64,000 nt of DNA, from contig OZ024845.1 in NCBI GenBank assembly GCA_964017145.1, forward strand, positions 744,001-808,000, read 5' to 3'. A program made the position numbers and the translations under genes. This document shows, piece after piece, positions 21,975 to 34,730 of the stretch (its first letter is position 1; every line of letters begins with the position of its first letter). The DNA is from Agrocybe praecox. Taxonomy: Eukaryota; Basidiomycota; Agaricomycetes; Agaricales; Agrocybaceae. The notes beneath the pieces are model-generated. The model ran no database searches, had not been told where the DNA came from, and worked only from the letters and a program-made list of their open reading frames with translations.

Positions 21975-24887
21975 ACGACGAAAATGACCACAAATACCTC
22001 TGACACGTCCGCCGACTCCATTTAAATCCACCATATCCCAAAGTCAAATAATTTTTATTCCCTCTCTAATCTCCAGCTATTTTAGAGCGGAGGACGCTAG
22101 TGTCAGCCACACTAATTTTCACGATCCTCTCTTTCTGTTCCCTCGCGTCCAACACCAACATCAATTTAAACAAATCTACACATAGAATTCCAAAGCATCC
22201 AACAATCATCAAGCGCATCTGTATCAACATTCTAGTTTCCCGTCCTTTTGTATGCTTCATTTTTTTTCCATTCCATCACGCCCATGAATTATTTTCCACT
22301 TGCATCTCGATATTGTATCCCACTTCATTTTATTAAAGCATTGCATAGGTCATTTAAAAATTTTAGTTTACACTTTTCTTTCGGTATCTCATCTTATATT
22401 GGCTTCTTATTAGCTTATTCTCCTCCCTTATTTTCCTCCATCGTTGCCCTTCCCTCATCCTATTCCGCCGCTGCCTCTTTCAACCACAGAATAATCATAC
22501 ACCCCACCCGACTCCCACTGCCCTTACTCATGTCATCAAATCATCACGCCAAATTTTTTACTATCCTCGACACTAGATGGACAAGTTGCTAGCCATCGTC
22601 GTCCATCGTTGTCTGCACAGGTCCTACCACCGTGTTTTTACCGATGGCTACCTCTTGAACTTAGCTCGATCCACCTCCCACAATCCAAGCTTTCTGGATT
22701 TTCCTGGAATTCCGTCTGAACCCAGCCGCTTTCCCTCCTCCTTTGATCTTCTCATCGACCCTCTATTTTTTCAGTCAATACCTACATATCCCTTTCCTTC
22801 ATTAAGAACCAATTCTAATTGATTTTCCTCTGGCTCTAATCAGTTGCTTTGCTGCCGTTTTCTTCCTCCTCTTCCTCCTCCTCCTCCTCCTCCCCTCTTA
22901 CCTGAATTTCCATTCCTACGCCTATAGTTCCAGCCACATGTTGTAGTTACTTTCACTTGATAGCGTACAGTGTATACTCAAGCCTATAACCGTTGAATCG
23001 TGGGAATTCTCACCATGCCATTGTGACTTGACCCAGTGACATCATCGATTGTTGTTCTGCACCATCCATGACGAACGTTGAATCCTTGATAACCATGTAC
23101 TTTTGCTTGAACTTGGACGTCAATTTTCTGCCATATTACTGCCACCTCCCATAGGCTTTGCATCCAACAAGAAAAAAACGTCATCCAAAGAAGGTTTCCT
23201 GGATTTCAAGATCTAACAGGAAACTCGGTGGCAAAGTTCGATCCAAGCGTGATGCCATACGAGAAACCCAGATATTCAGAGCCAAGACGGTGCCGTTGCT
23301 CACAAAGCGATGCAGCAGTCTCCTTCCACAGAACACTGTCAAGCGACATGCTTGCATTTCCTCTCAAAATACGAACGAACCAAGTCTTTTCGTTGGAAAT
23401 GGAATGACTTGTCGTGTCAACCTCGCGGATTTACCCCCTTTTCATGCTACCCCAGTATAACTTTCCACGTAAATGGAGAACCTTTGACCCGATCCCTGGA
23501 TTTTTCTTTTACCATGACTAGAATGCCGCTCGACTCAACGATTCCACCTTTATGATCCTCTTGTCATCCTTGAAACCCTCGGCCAATGCATCCAGAAGGA
23601 AATGATCATAACCATCTCCTATAAACGCAGCATCCGACGAGAAACGTACCTCATGACCATAGTGGTTCTCGCTCCTTACATACATCCTGTCAGTCTATCC
23701 AGTGAAAGCCTCATCCTCCCTTGTTGCTGTCGCAACCTCCTCAATTATCCCAGATTTTCCGTGTTTCACGGGCTGCCGCTCTCCCGTATACATGTTTTTT
23801 ACTTGTCCCGTGTACAAGTACAAGGCGTTCGCATATCTATGAGCGATATTCGCCCACTTGTCATAATGTCATTTGGGTATTACAATATTTTCTGACTGCT
23901 GCGGACCAGTTGATTATAGCCACAAGGATTATTGAAAGCAATAGATCCTTTTTCTCGGTCCAGACGTGAACTCGCTTGTCAAACCGAATTTTTGCAAGAT
24001 TCGCAGCTTTTTAAAACCGAACGACACCAAAAGGACTCTCGTCATCCCGATTAAACTGATTCTGTCCGTCGTGCATCAGGAATCAGGATTCCGGGACGCC
24101 CAGAATATTTATATCGCAAAGGCATATGTACCGCGCGCATAACATCATGATTTGGCCATCAATCAACGGAATACCCGTTTCCTGGTGGTACACACGGAAA
24201 GACCGATAGCAGCCATGAGTCACCATCCAAAGGCTCTCGTCCGGCGCCACTGCACTTTCATCGTACGGAGCCAATGTCTCCAACCCGAATGCTCTGACAA
24301 ATTTATGAAGATTCTGAGATGTCCTTGTTAACCCCAACTGTTCAGATTCCGGAACTTATCGTCGGACGAATGGAACTCTGGAAAGTATATCAGCTAAATG
24401 TTGCTGAGATGTCTTCAGGTTTTAGCCTGAGTGGAATCCCGAAGTGGAATCCCGAAGAATTTCCACTTGTGCAATGACAGATACCAAAGAGGTTTTGTGG
24501 CGCCTCTTTCGTTATTACCTAGCTTTTCTCGCCGATTTTGACAGCTCCACACTCACGCTCACAAGTACTGTGCGAAAAAACGGCGTCTTATCCGATCTTT
24601 CATCCCAACACCGATGTTGCACAGTCAATGACTACAATACGGATCTGCAATCTGAATTTCCAAATATCTCACTTATCTGACATGTCGGTGGTTAACATAA
24701 GGGATGCAAATATTCACTACATACAGAGCATCCGCATTCTGATTTCGCTCCGTACAGCACTGCCTCTTTTCAATGCATCTCGTGCATAAAAGCAGCAGTC
24801 TCTAGCTTGACATCGATAGACCGCCTTCGGAACGCACTTCTTCATCCTTCCCTGTGGAATACTTCCTTGCATATCTCTGCTAGCACC
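21975..24887. other. Intergenic region between genes A2 and B2
   Basis: Counterpart of 1271-4407. It is pyrimidine-rich (22120-22920, including CTC/TCC runs near 22870) with no intact gene. A minus-strand relic is listed separately. CATAAAAGC about 100 bases before gene B2 may serve as its TATA element. Confidence 0.55.
23540..24340 (-). pseudogene. Minus-strand relic of unknown gene, copy 2
   Basis: Better preserved than copy 1. Separate minus frames read SSDAAFIGDGYDHFLLDALA followed by EGFKDDKRI, an Ile/Leu-rich piece near KKDLLLSIILVAIINW, and DESAVAPDESLWMVTHGCYR. Stops lie between them and no splice set that joins all of them was found. Family not recognised. Confidence 0.35.
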
Positions 24888-26989
24888 ATGTCAGACATAA
24901 AATCTCCCGCCCTCAAACGGTTCCGCAAGTTGCGTGTGCTCATCCTAGTCAAGGTAATTTCCATTCCTGTAAGGTGTATTCTAATACATATATCTTGAAT
25001 TTCAGACTCAGTGGACATATCACCTCAAGGTCACAAAGATGGCATTGTTAATCGGAATAAATTACACGGATATCGAGCGTTGGAAGATGCAATGGGCGCA
25101 TAAGGACGTTCACGATCTAGAGGATCTATTGGTCCGTGAGTAGCGATCTTGTGCCCCCTTTTCCAAAGCACATACATATCAATTTACAGGAAAATATAAC
25201 TATCTTCGTCAGAACATCATTATCCTCACAGATGAACGCGATACTCCGGAAGACATGCGTCCCACTGTGGATAATATAGTATGTCGTTCAAACTTCCTTA
25301 ACTGTCTCAAAGTTATGAAAATTTCCTTCATTATCTCGTGCAGCGAAGGGAACTGAAATCTTTTGTTCTCGGGCACCCCAAGTGCAAGACCTTCTTCTTT
25401 GCATGTCAGTCAGCTTATCTCATCATCCTTCCTCGTGTATGGGCTGTTGACACCGGCATTATTGTTTTAGTTTCTGGTCACTCCTTCCAAAAGGATGAAG
25501 ATCCATCGCTGCCTTGTGTGGAGGACGATGGAATGGAAGAATGTAAGTCTCATCGTCCCCATAACCATAGACGCATATATGGACCTTTCTCCCAGATATC
25601 GTCCCTTTGGATGCTGTAAGCAACGAAACAGACACGATCAATGAAGAATATATCATTCTAGACAAGGTTAATTACTGTTTTAACTCAGATTGCCGTTGCC
25701 CAAACTGCCTATGCATTAAATGAATCAATGACTAATGAAGTAATGATTTATCTAGGAACTCAAAGTGTATCTCGTCGACTCCGTTGGGAGTGGTTCTCAT
25801 CTTAATGTACGTTTAATTTCGTCTGTTGTGCACATGCTTATCACTCTACCGCCCACTTCTATTAGGCATTCTTCGATTGCTGTCATTCGGGAACGATTTT
25901 AAGTGCGTTGACTTGTGTGCCAGTTCCCCTCCATGTTGTGTGTACAGGTCTAATATTCGTCTTAAGATTTATGGCACCAGAAGTGCAATGAAATGCATGG
26001 ATTTACGAGTCGCAGTTAGTTTTAGATTTATTTCCTCAGCGGCCTATCTATTCGTTTGATCCTGACGCCTTTTCGCAATCTATTCAGTTCGTAGGGTCTT
26101 TAGGCGAGGTAATCAATACCCACCACTATCATTCAGATATGTGCTGAATATTTGCGATCTATAGTCGCCAAGCCGGAAGTTGGGCCTCAACCCACGCTTT
26201 CCAGGAATTTTGCTTCACTTCCCACTAGTCGGTCGGAGATACGCCCCAATACCACCATTGCGACATCGAGTGGAGGACTATACTCCCCTAGAATCTTGCC
26301 CGCATCAAAATATGTGTTCGAAAATTTTCGAATGGCCAATCAATGTTCCGGATTCTGTTTACCATTTTTCTTGTCAGATAATCCTCAAGTAGTAAGCATG
26401 GAGTTCCCATTTCTTTCCCTTCAAAGGCTTTCGTTGACCAAATTGGCAGGTCTGCGTGTCTGCCTGCAGAGACGACGAATTAAATCTGGAACATGGAATG
26501 CGGGGTGCTATGATACAGGTATGTCTCTAATGTATATAATTTGATTACATTGTTAACACAAATTTATTTATTAGTCGATTATTAGACTTCTAGAAGAAAA
26601 TCAAGAGCCCACTTATAGAGAGATAATGGAAGCGGTGAGGTACGCCGTATTCAGATCAACTTTTTAAATTTTCTTTCACAATCTTGAACAGAAACCAAAA
26701 TAGAGGCGCACACGAAAATGTCAAGAGCAAGGTGGCCAAGCGCGTCAAGGAAAATCACCCTTCTGCCGCACTGCTCGGACTAATTGTGATGTTTGGTCCC
26801 CTTCATCAGTACCACAAGTGCCTCAACAGTGAGGCTGATCGGAAACTAAGACAGATCGCAGGACAGAACCAGGCTAAGCCACAGGTAAATTTCACCTCTT
26901 ACCACAATGATTTGCGAACCAATGGTATTACCGGGTTGTAGCTTTCCAGTCTTCGTCCTCTCAACACTAAGGCAAAGATCAAGATATGA
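24888..26989 (+). CDS. Metacaspase-like C14 protease B, copy 2
   Basis: Same exon plan as gene B1. It starts MSDIKSPALKRFRKLRVLIL, then VALLIGINYTD, DVHDLEDLLV, IIILTDERDTPEDMRPT, the histidine motif FSGHSFQ, YIVPLDAV, and the cysteine motif FFDCCHSGTIL (Leu to Ile just after the motif). The Ser/Pro linker, CSGFC and VCVSACRDDELN follow, and the last exons through TGA are identical at DNA level to gene B1. Intact by inspection. The two B proteins differ by scattered substitutions upstream and by none in the last exons, which fits local gene conversion. Confidence 0.84.
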
Positions 26990-28139
26990 TATAGCCGCAG
27001 GGTCGAACCAACCACTATATCGTCCGCTTGCTCGTGATACCTATTCCCGCACGCTACCACTTGACTGCCACCTCAGCGGCCTATACCCTTCCACCATACC
27101 CCTGCACTATACCCCCCAGAGATACCTCTGCACTCTGAAGCTCCACTCACCATATAATGTGAAATCATACTTGGCACTCACCAGGACATTACTTTTCGAC
27201 ATCTCTTGTTACCTTCCTTCATTCTCGGACATCGTCACCCAATTCGCCTTTTAGGATTACTCTTCTTTTATTTACCATGTATTTCTGTTGCGGGATAATT
27301 CACTTCCAGGGACGACTTACTGTTGCTCCCGTTTGTAGCTTTTTATTTTTATGACATGCCACCTGTCAATCTCCTTGTACCGTTTGACGCTTGACTTTAT
27401 TATTATTGGACGTTATGCTCGAATTGGATTTCTATTTCGCTTCTGTTGCATTTGACATGGATCTATTCTTGTATCATCAATGTATCATCAAAATATGAAT
27501 GAATGGAAATAAACCATGGCGTACGCGTTGAGTCAACATAATGACGTCACGCGATAGCATGCGTGGCGTAGTGACCAAGTTAGTAAGGCGTTAAGTTTAC
27601 CGACTTTGTTCGTCCGTAATTTTTTGGTGAGGCATCCTTGCAATTGGGCACATGATTGAGGTCGTTGATTATCTATGTCGCCGGTTTGTTCCACTTGGAG
27701 AAGGCTACCATTGTTGGCAGGACGTGACTAGTTGACTATTAGTCAATCGGCTGCGTGGCATCGGTTATGAGATCCTTCTTCGGTCCTCTATGAAAAGTAT
27801 ATAAGAGGCTATGTAGGAGCCAAGCTCAGGATTCAGGCCCAGGCCTCAAGGACTCGTTACAAATTGGTCCTCGCCATTTCTTTTTTCAAGGAATTCCATA
27901 TTCGATTCTGAGTTTTTGCCATTTTTTGTGCCTTTCATCCATCGTTTATACCTTTGTATCTTGATCCAGTGTTTTTTCTTTTTATTTCCCTCATTATATT
28001 TGACCTTCTGCCTATTGCTTGACTGTGGGCCGGTCAGACGATGATCGATCCCATTTTTGATTGGGACAGTCAGATGAAAAGACGCCATCGATAGCAGCGA
28101 GTCGGTATGCGGCAGGTAGTATGTTCCAGGTAGTAGTTT

Positions 28140-28690
28140 ACTCCGCAGTCAAGAACGTCTAGAAAGGATTAGGCCGACACGTGCATACTCTCTGACGACG
28201 CGCAGGACGACGAGAGCATCTGTTCAGTTCCTCATCCGGTTTGACATACCGCAGCACCCCGGCCACGAACCGAGTGTCAAGTTTAGGCTCAGACCACACG
28301 TACTAGGTAGATTAGTAAGGTAGAAGCGAGGGTAAATCGCCGACCTATATTCGGTGACCTGTAGGCGCATTAAGTGGAATAGAAGTGCATAGGAATAGGA
28401 CTTATCAACATGGTAACGGGTACAATGGTGACTGGTTGCCACACACGACAAAGCATTATTAAGCGACGAGGCAAGTACGACGATCAACAACTTCACCGTT
28501 CAGGCAACACCAACCACGATAGTGAGCGACGAGCAAGTTGAAGCCGGAGCGATCTGCAGTGGGCGTCGGCCGCAACTGCGCACATTGGCCGCGGTATGAA
28601 CGTGGACAATGGACTGTCATCGATATCCGTCGATATGGGCTGCGGTATGTTCGTGGATATCGAGGAGGAGCGGTGCGTCATTTAAGCCTA
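28140..28690 (-). pseudogene. Minus-strand transcription-unit relic, copy 2
   Basis: A first piece reads MTHRSSSISTNIPQPISTDI and a distal piece SEPKLDTRFVAGVLRYVKPD with a basic end. Both match copy 1 (7560-8285). An open frame starting MKLLIVVLASSLNNALSC (28496 leftward) looks like a signal peptide, but it is not kept in copy 1, so it is probably chance. Confidence 0.3.
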
Positions 28691-28747
28691 TGAGGCGTCC
28701 AAGTGCATGCGGAAGATACGTGCCCTACGACCGACAAAATGTAGCAA

Positions 28748-28890
28748 GATGATCGTTGTGGTTGGGAAAGAAGAGAGAGGCGCTCGCAGGCGGTTACGAG
28801 GCTTATATATCTTGTGTGACAAACATCCCCTTGTTTGTTCTTAATCGATGGCTATCCCGTGGACGGGAGGCCGTTTATCCGTAAAACATG
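28748..28890 (-). promoter_or_regulatory. Dispersed promoter-like module, copy c
   Basis: Minus-strand order: CGGGATAGCCATCGATTAAG, AACAAACAAGGG, TATATA at about 28803-28809, then a pyrimidine stretch ending TCCCAACCAC. It is the duplication partner of module a. Confidence 0.45.
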
Positions 28891-31552
28891 TGAATCGGAA
28901 GAGAAAGGCCCTACGCACACAAACACGGAAAAGGCAAAAGATAGAAGCATCTGGACTGATGCTGAGGTGATAAATGTGTGTGCCGCGGAGAAAAGGAAAA
29001 GGCCGTTCTTGAGGCTACCGCGTTTTTATGGGAGCGTATCGAAAGATTTAAGGGTCCTCAGTTAACGTTGGCCATTGCATGCGGTATCCAGGCCAGAATT
29101 GTGGTCGTGTGGGCCAGTCAAACCAGATGAGAACCAGATTCAGGCATGATATATGCGTCCAGAATATGTCTGAGGTCATCGATGACCGGTGACCATGATC
29201 TAGGACGACATCCAAGATTCACAAGAAATACGAGTACGTGCAGCAGACAAGACTCGAGTGTTGACCCAAATGGCTGGATAGGAAGAATAGAGTCTATTCA
29301 GCGTCAGTGCGCTTCAGAAGAAGCGCGATTGCTGACTGTTGACTCGCTCGGCAAATTTGACAAAAGATTGAGACGGTGGTAGTTTCTGAGTAAGCCCATA
29401 GCATAATGACTTGGGAAGGATTCTGATTTAACCCTTAGAGATATATTGTTTCAAGTGCCTCGTGAATATGGCGTTCAAGGCTGCGTTTGCGATAAAGCCA
29501 AATCAGATTCTGTGCTAATTTTGGCTTGGGGATAAGGTTGAGGCGGAGCTTTCGGCGGAGCCAAATCTCCCAGGCAAAGCCCGAGTCAGCCGAGGACCGT
29601 CGGACCGACGCTAACTGTTGACTCCTGCCGGACTCCTACACCCAGGAGCCTGCCACTAGCGCTCCCTGGACCGTGAATATGCACTTGGTTTCTACCGACG
29701 TACCAACAAAAAGTTTTCGCAGAATCTCAATCAAGAACTCGCCAGTACTCTGCGCACGATGATTTTCAAGGGAAATATGCTTCACATCGACCACCATACT
29801 GCAACAGCAATACTATCATACGACAATTTACGACCCCTCGCTCAAATCCAGGGTGACCTCTTTGAATATTTCGCACAAACAAAGTGAATTGCTTTTCAAG
29901 CGCCCGCTTAGGACATCGGAAGGTTGCATACGGCTACATTACCCTTCAACTAGGTCACACAAATCTGGATCACCATCCAGATATTTCAGTGCACAATCCA
30001 GCTTGAAATAGTAGTTTTTTACCTTTCCTGGAGCTATTCCTGGTGGACTCGTCCTCGTGCTCCCATTTCACAACCGAGGATAATTATAGGATCGTTTTGA
30101 CAAGCTGAGAAGATCTGAGAAGCTATGTTGGCGAAATCAAGAGAGTCTTCAAAATGGGCCGGCAGGCTGTCCATGATGTTCTCAAAACTCCTATCGCATG
30201 TTTTTTTCAGACATCATAGCCAACATATCCTCCCTTCCCATGGCAACCATCGATCATTTCTCTGCCTTAGCCTGGCTCTCATCATAACTTCTCAATTTCC
30301 TGATCTTTTCGTGATTCCCATCCTCGGTACACACATACGACCTCCCTCTTTTCGTTTACTCTTCCTCTTCGGGGACGTGGAAAACACGAACAGGAGTCGC
30401 GTCCCATTATTTTTCACTCGACTCCGTCTTCCAACAGCTGTTGATCATAACCGACTACCACCAGCACCAAATGACGAAAGCATGCCCTTTTTGTGGGGAA
30501 GCAAAATTTCACTATCGTTGATAGTCCCTAAAGGCTCGTCGGTCCCTGGTCCGGGCTTTTCTCGACCAGCTCAAAATATCGTTGCTTGATCATCAGGTGC
30601 ACATACATCTATACTTACGACATGCTGAAACGAAATCATTTCGTGCAGATCTATGCGGTTTACGTCCTTTCACAAGGTCTCGAGCACCGCCTTACTTCCA
30701 AAAAACGTGTTCGAAAATCTTTTTTGAAGTCAACAATAGCAAAACCCTACTCAGTCTCTTTCTTCGAAATAAAATCCTCCTCGATCGCATCCCAAATTCC
30801 ATGTTTCATGATCCGACATTTTGCCCAAATCTAAATACACCCTTAGATGGAGTCTGTGCGGCAGTCGTCAGGACCCGTGCAGAACATACACGCTACATGC
30901 GCAAGGACGACGAAAATGAGTCCAATGCACGCAGGAAAGCAATTACGATGAGCGATCTTCAACCCCACTAGAGTCTAAAGTGTTAATGGAAAAGTCGATC
31001 ACGATCAGAGTCTGTACGCTGCGTTCTATCACAAACAAGCAAATAGGCCGCTCCTGCGAACCCCCTCCCCCAGATAGGGTATTCCTTAATGTACAGAAAT
31101 TCAGAGACGTGCGCTGTTGAGATATTTGCATTCTTGCCAGTGGCTGATATAGATCGGCATCTATTGTGCGAATCCATATACCTGTACTTGGTTTCACATT
31201 TTAACGCTGAGTTTCATTGGAAGGTAATTTTACTTGCCGCTATCAATACGATCAATTGACCTTATTCTCTTATAGCAAACCTGTGTGATGATTCGGTACA
31301 TAAGCTCATTGCAGGGCATACCACTTCTTTCAACAGTGACTGATAGTTCAGACAGCAAAGGACGGTAGCTTGAACACTTTGACTCGCCTGCGATACTCTT
31401 TTACACTCCCCCAACAATTTTCTTTCCCCCCCTCTCTCTCGAATCGAGGAAACCTCTCTTTCATCGCGCTCAACACAGGCATCTACAGGGCGCTAGTTGT
31501 GAAGGACCCAGGTCATCGTTGTCGTCGTCGATCCAGTCTCTTTTAACGCACC

Positions 31553-33556
31553 ATGTCAATTCCACAACCCTCGTCAGCGAGCCTACGCTTTCTGAGAGTG
31601 CGAATTTTCGTTACAGCTTCTGTACGTTTTTCTATTTCTGTTTCTGCTTTCTTTCAGAGAAAAACGATAACTAAACGCATAACTTTAGATTCATTGGTTC
31701 TCCAATCTCGAGCGCACGAAATTCGCATTATTGATTGGGATAAACTATACAGAGGTCAAAGGAAAGTGGCAACTGAATGGGCCTCAGAAGGACGTCCGAC
31801 AGTTGGAGAAGCTATTAGTCGGTCAGTTTTCCTGTGTGTAAGGCGTCAACGTTTTACCTACTCTGGACTTTATCACAGACAAATTTTATTATCCTCAACG
31901 GAACATCATAGTTCTCACTGATGAGCATGGTACTGCTGATCACTTGCGCCCTACGAAGAGCAACATTGTAAGTCTTTTGCCTGTAGTTCTCCTTTCATTG
32001 CATAGAGTGACACGCACTATTTCTCATGTAGGAAAGGGAACTAAAAAAATTCGTCAAAGGACGTCCCAATGGCGAGACCTTTTTCTTCGCTTGTCAGTAT
32101 CATTTGTTGAACCCATTGCCCATATCTAATCCCTATAATTGTTATAGATGCCGGTCACTCTTCCCAAAAAAAAGAAGACACGTCGAATCCATTAGTTCCA
32201 CCCGTCGAAGATGATAAAAAAGAGGAATGTGAGTATTTTTAATTCAACTTCTATATTCGCACGCGTAATCTCCGCACGTAGATATCATTCCATTGGATGC
32301 TTTCACCGGTGAACCCCAAGACGATGATAGGGAGGTCAACGAAGAAAATATCATTACCGACAAGGTTAGTATCATATCTTGCTTGATGCAGAGAATGAAC
32401 GAGGATGACTTATATACGTCTCGTAGACGCTCAAAACTTGGCTCGTAGACACTCTCAGCGCAAACCATTTTCTCTTCGTGAGTGTAATTCCATCCTCTGA
32501 TGCATTTACTCGAAATTCATTATACTTCAGAGCATCTTTGACTCGTGTCATTCTGGCACTCTATTGAGTATGTCCCCGACTCCGTAACGTGTCTATACGT
32601 TTTTAATCCAATTACAAGATTTAAGGCACCAACGATGTAACGAGATCAATAGGACGAGAAATTTGCGTGAGTATTTTCTAATAATTTTCTGTCTCCTTCG
32701 CTGCATACGCAACTGGACTAACTCATTCAAATTAGCACCCGGCGCGGGAGATCGTGTCTGTGGGAATCCAAAGGGCATGGAACCGCCTACAGCTCCAATA
32801 AACGGTGCTTTCCACCCTCTTCAGAGGCAAGGAACGCAAATGCCAACCAGCAGTCATCCATTACATGATCTTGCTAGGAAGTTGTTTCATTGGGGTAATG
32901 TGCTTGGACAGTGTAATGGACTCTGTTTGTACCCTGCATCGGACCGACCTCACTGGGCGCAAGCTGTAAGTCAATCTTCATTGCCTTTTTTCAAAGATAT
33001 CAGGAGCTTATTGTAAGATTGTATCGATAGGTTTGTGTGTCAGCATGCAGAGATGACCAGAATGATTATGAAGGTCGCAAGGCAGGAGCTTTGATACGGG
33101 TATGCACCAAAATGTAGTTTACTCAAACTTCCCACTTATTCTTTATATCAACGCCCAGGCTATCACTAGGACTCTGGAACATGTGCAGGCTCCTACGTAT
33201 AAAGAGTTGATGATCGCCGTTAGGTGCGTTGCAGAGATTTCTCTGCTTCTTTGTGATTAACTCTCATATTTATTCAGCGACCACTTCAAATGCATGCATG
33301 AAAATGCCAAGAAAGATGTAGCTCGGCTCTTCTGCAAAAAGCATCCTATCTGGAAATTCAAATGGATGCCGGCCTTTGTTTTGCGTTGGCACAAGTGCCT
33401 GAAGGACTGCAAGGCATTGAAAATTGCGGAAATTCTTCAGGAACCACAGGTATATTTTATGTCTTATGCGTGTTTTTTAAAAGATCGACTCACCCACGGC
33501 CTCCGTAGCTTTCTAGCCACCATCTTCTGAATATCGAAGACACTATTAGAATATGA
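31553..33556 (+). CDS. Metacaspase-like C14 protease C, copy 2
   Basis: Starts MSIPQPSSASLRFLRVRIFV. After splicing: FALLIGINYTEVKGKWQL, DVRQLEKLLV, VLTDEHGTADHLRPT, the histidine motif FFAYAGHSSQ, YIIPLDAFTG, the cysteine motif IFDSCHSGTLL, NLRHQRCNEINRTRNL, VCGNPKGMEPP, FHWGNVLGQCNGLC, VCVSACRDDQND, PTYKELMIAV and the end LSSHHLLNIEDTIRI before TGA. It is intact by inspection and keeps both catalytic residues. Differences from C1 are mostly single residues. The 3' end and the following 240 bases are almost identical to copy 1. Confidence 0.85.
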
Positions 33557-34449
33557 GTTGCGATGGCAAGGTCGACCGACTCATTGTAACTTCTCTTCTT
33601 CTCTGATACCTCTTGGAACACACGACACGACTACGACCATCTCATCACGACTTATACCCCCTGCACCTTTGTCCATAAAACATTACAGCATCATCTCGTT
33701 CTATCTTGTATTACAACCGGCATTTTCCCGCATTCTCCTCTCTCTCTGGCACTGGTTGGCATTGTCATGCGTTACCCTTAATTATTTATTACCCCTCGCT
33801 CTTCATTTAATCGCTGTGCGTTCAGAGCTTTTACAAACGACGAGTATCTCCAATTCACGGTACCTTATCCTTGGTCCTTCCTTTATTTCATTTCATTATT
33901 AGTTATAACTACTTTTTACCCTCTGTGAGGATACATCTCTGCGCATAAAGCATTACATCATCGTCTCGTTCCATCTTGTATTACGATCCGCATTTTCTCG
34001 CATTTTCTTTTTCTCTTTCTCTTTCTCCCCCCGGCACCGGTAGGGGGTATGATTTATGTACGCTCCCACCCTATGATCGACCTAGTATATACTTTCTCCT
34101 GTCGCGCACGAACGCGTTACGGCAAAATAATAATTAGAACAAACCAGCGTTCTCATCAATGATTGGCAATAAAAGTCCCAATATTTATGTTTGCTAGCTA
34201 GGGAAATGCGTTGATACAATCCAGACTTGTATGTTTACTATATAACATTTCCGCTCTTTCGATTCATATCTTCTAATCAGGCTTTGTGTTTTTGCTTTCT
34301 TTCCCTTGTGCCCCTTCTGTTTGTCATTTTTCGTGATTTATGTTGTTTTTTTAGTGTTTTTTTTTTTAGTGTTTCGTTTTTCGGATCCTTCATCCTATTC
34401 ATTGGACCTTTTATCATTCAGAGATAGTCATAGCCAGCGAGAAGACGTC
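33557..34449. other. 3' flank of gene C2, no gene
   Basis: Pyrimidine-rich. It has the same internal tandem repeat as in copy 1 but shorter, because about 300 bases present in copy 1 (13740-14040) are missing here. A TATA-like ACTATATAAC lies at about 34237. Confidence 0.5.
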
Positions 34450-34725
34450 ACTGGCATCAGAGGGTCGGTATGCTCCCGGTGTGCGACACATTCAGAAGTG
34501 TCATGAGAGGATTAGCTTCCCAGTGCGTACAACTGCAACGACGCCGCGCGACCGGGCAGGACCACGGAAGCCTCTCAGAGGACATTTAACTCCAATGTGT
34601 GCTTTTAAACACCGCAGCTCCACGGCCTTGAGCCAAATGTCAAGTCTAGACCAGGCCTAGCGAATCCGATGATAACAAGACTTTTGAAGAGGAATCGGTG
34701 CTGGACGCATCGCTAGAAATGCTGT
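34450..34725. other. Unusually conserved block between duplication copies (copy 2)
   Basis: Partner of 14390-14665. Only a few substitutions and no indels were noticed by eye, against indel-rich flanks. It contains the same short ORF (from ATG 34468, ending SLSEDI). Confidence 0.4.
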
Positions 34726-34730
34726 ATCGA

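Larger units (their letters stand above)
26990..31552. other. Long gene-poor interval between genes B2 and C2
   Basis: Counterpart of 6500-11243. It contains the promoter-like module c (28748-28890) with a minus-strand relic downstream, and the short plus-strand piece LHIDHHTATAILSYDNL at about 29775. No complete gene recognised. Confidence 0.5.

Noticed and set aside
28224..28496. 90-codon minus-strand ORF with a signal-peptide-like start
   Set aside because: The start and hydrophobic part are not kept in the duplicate at about 7.6-7.9 kb; only a downstream piece is shared, in another context.
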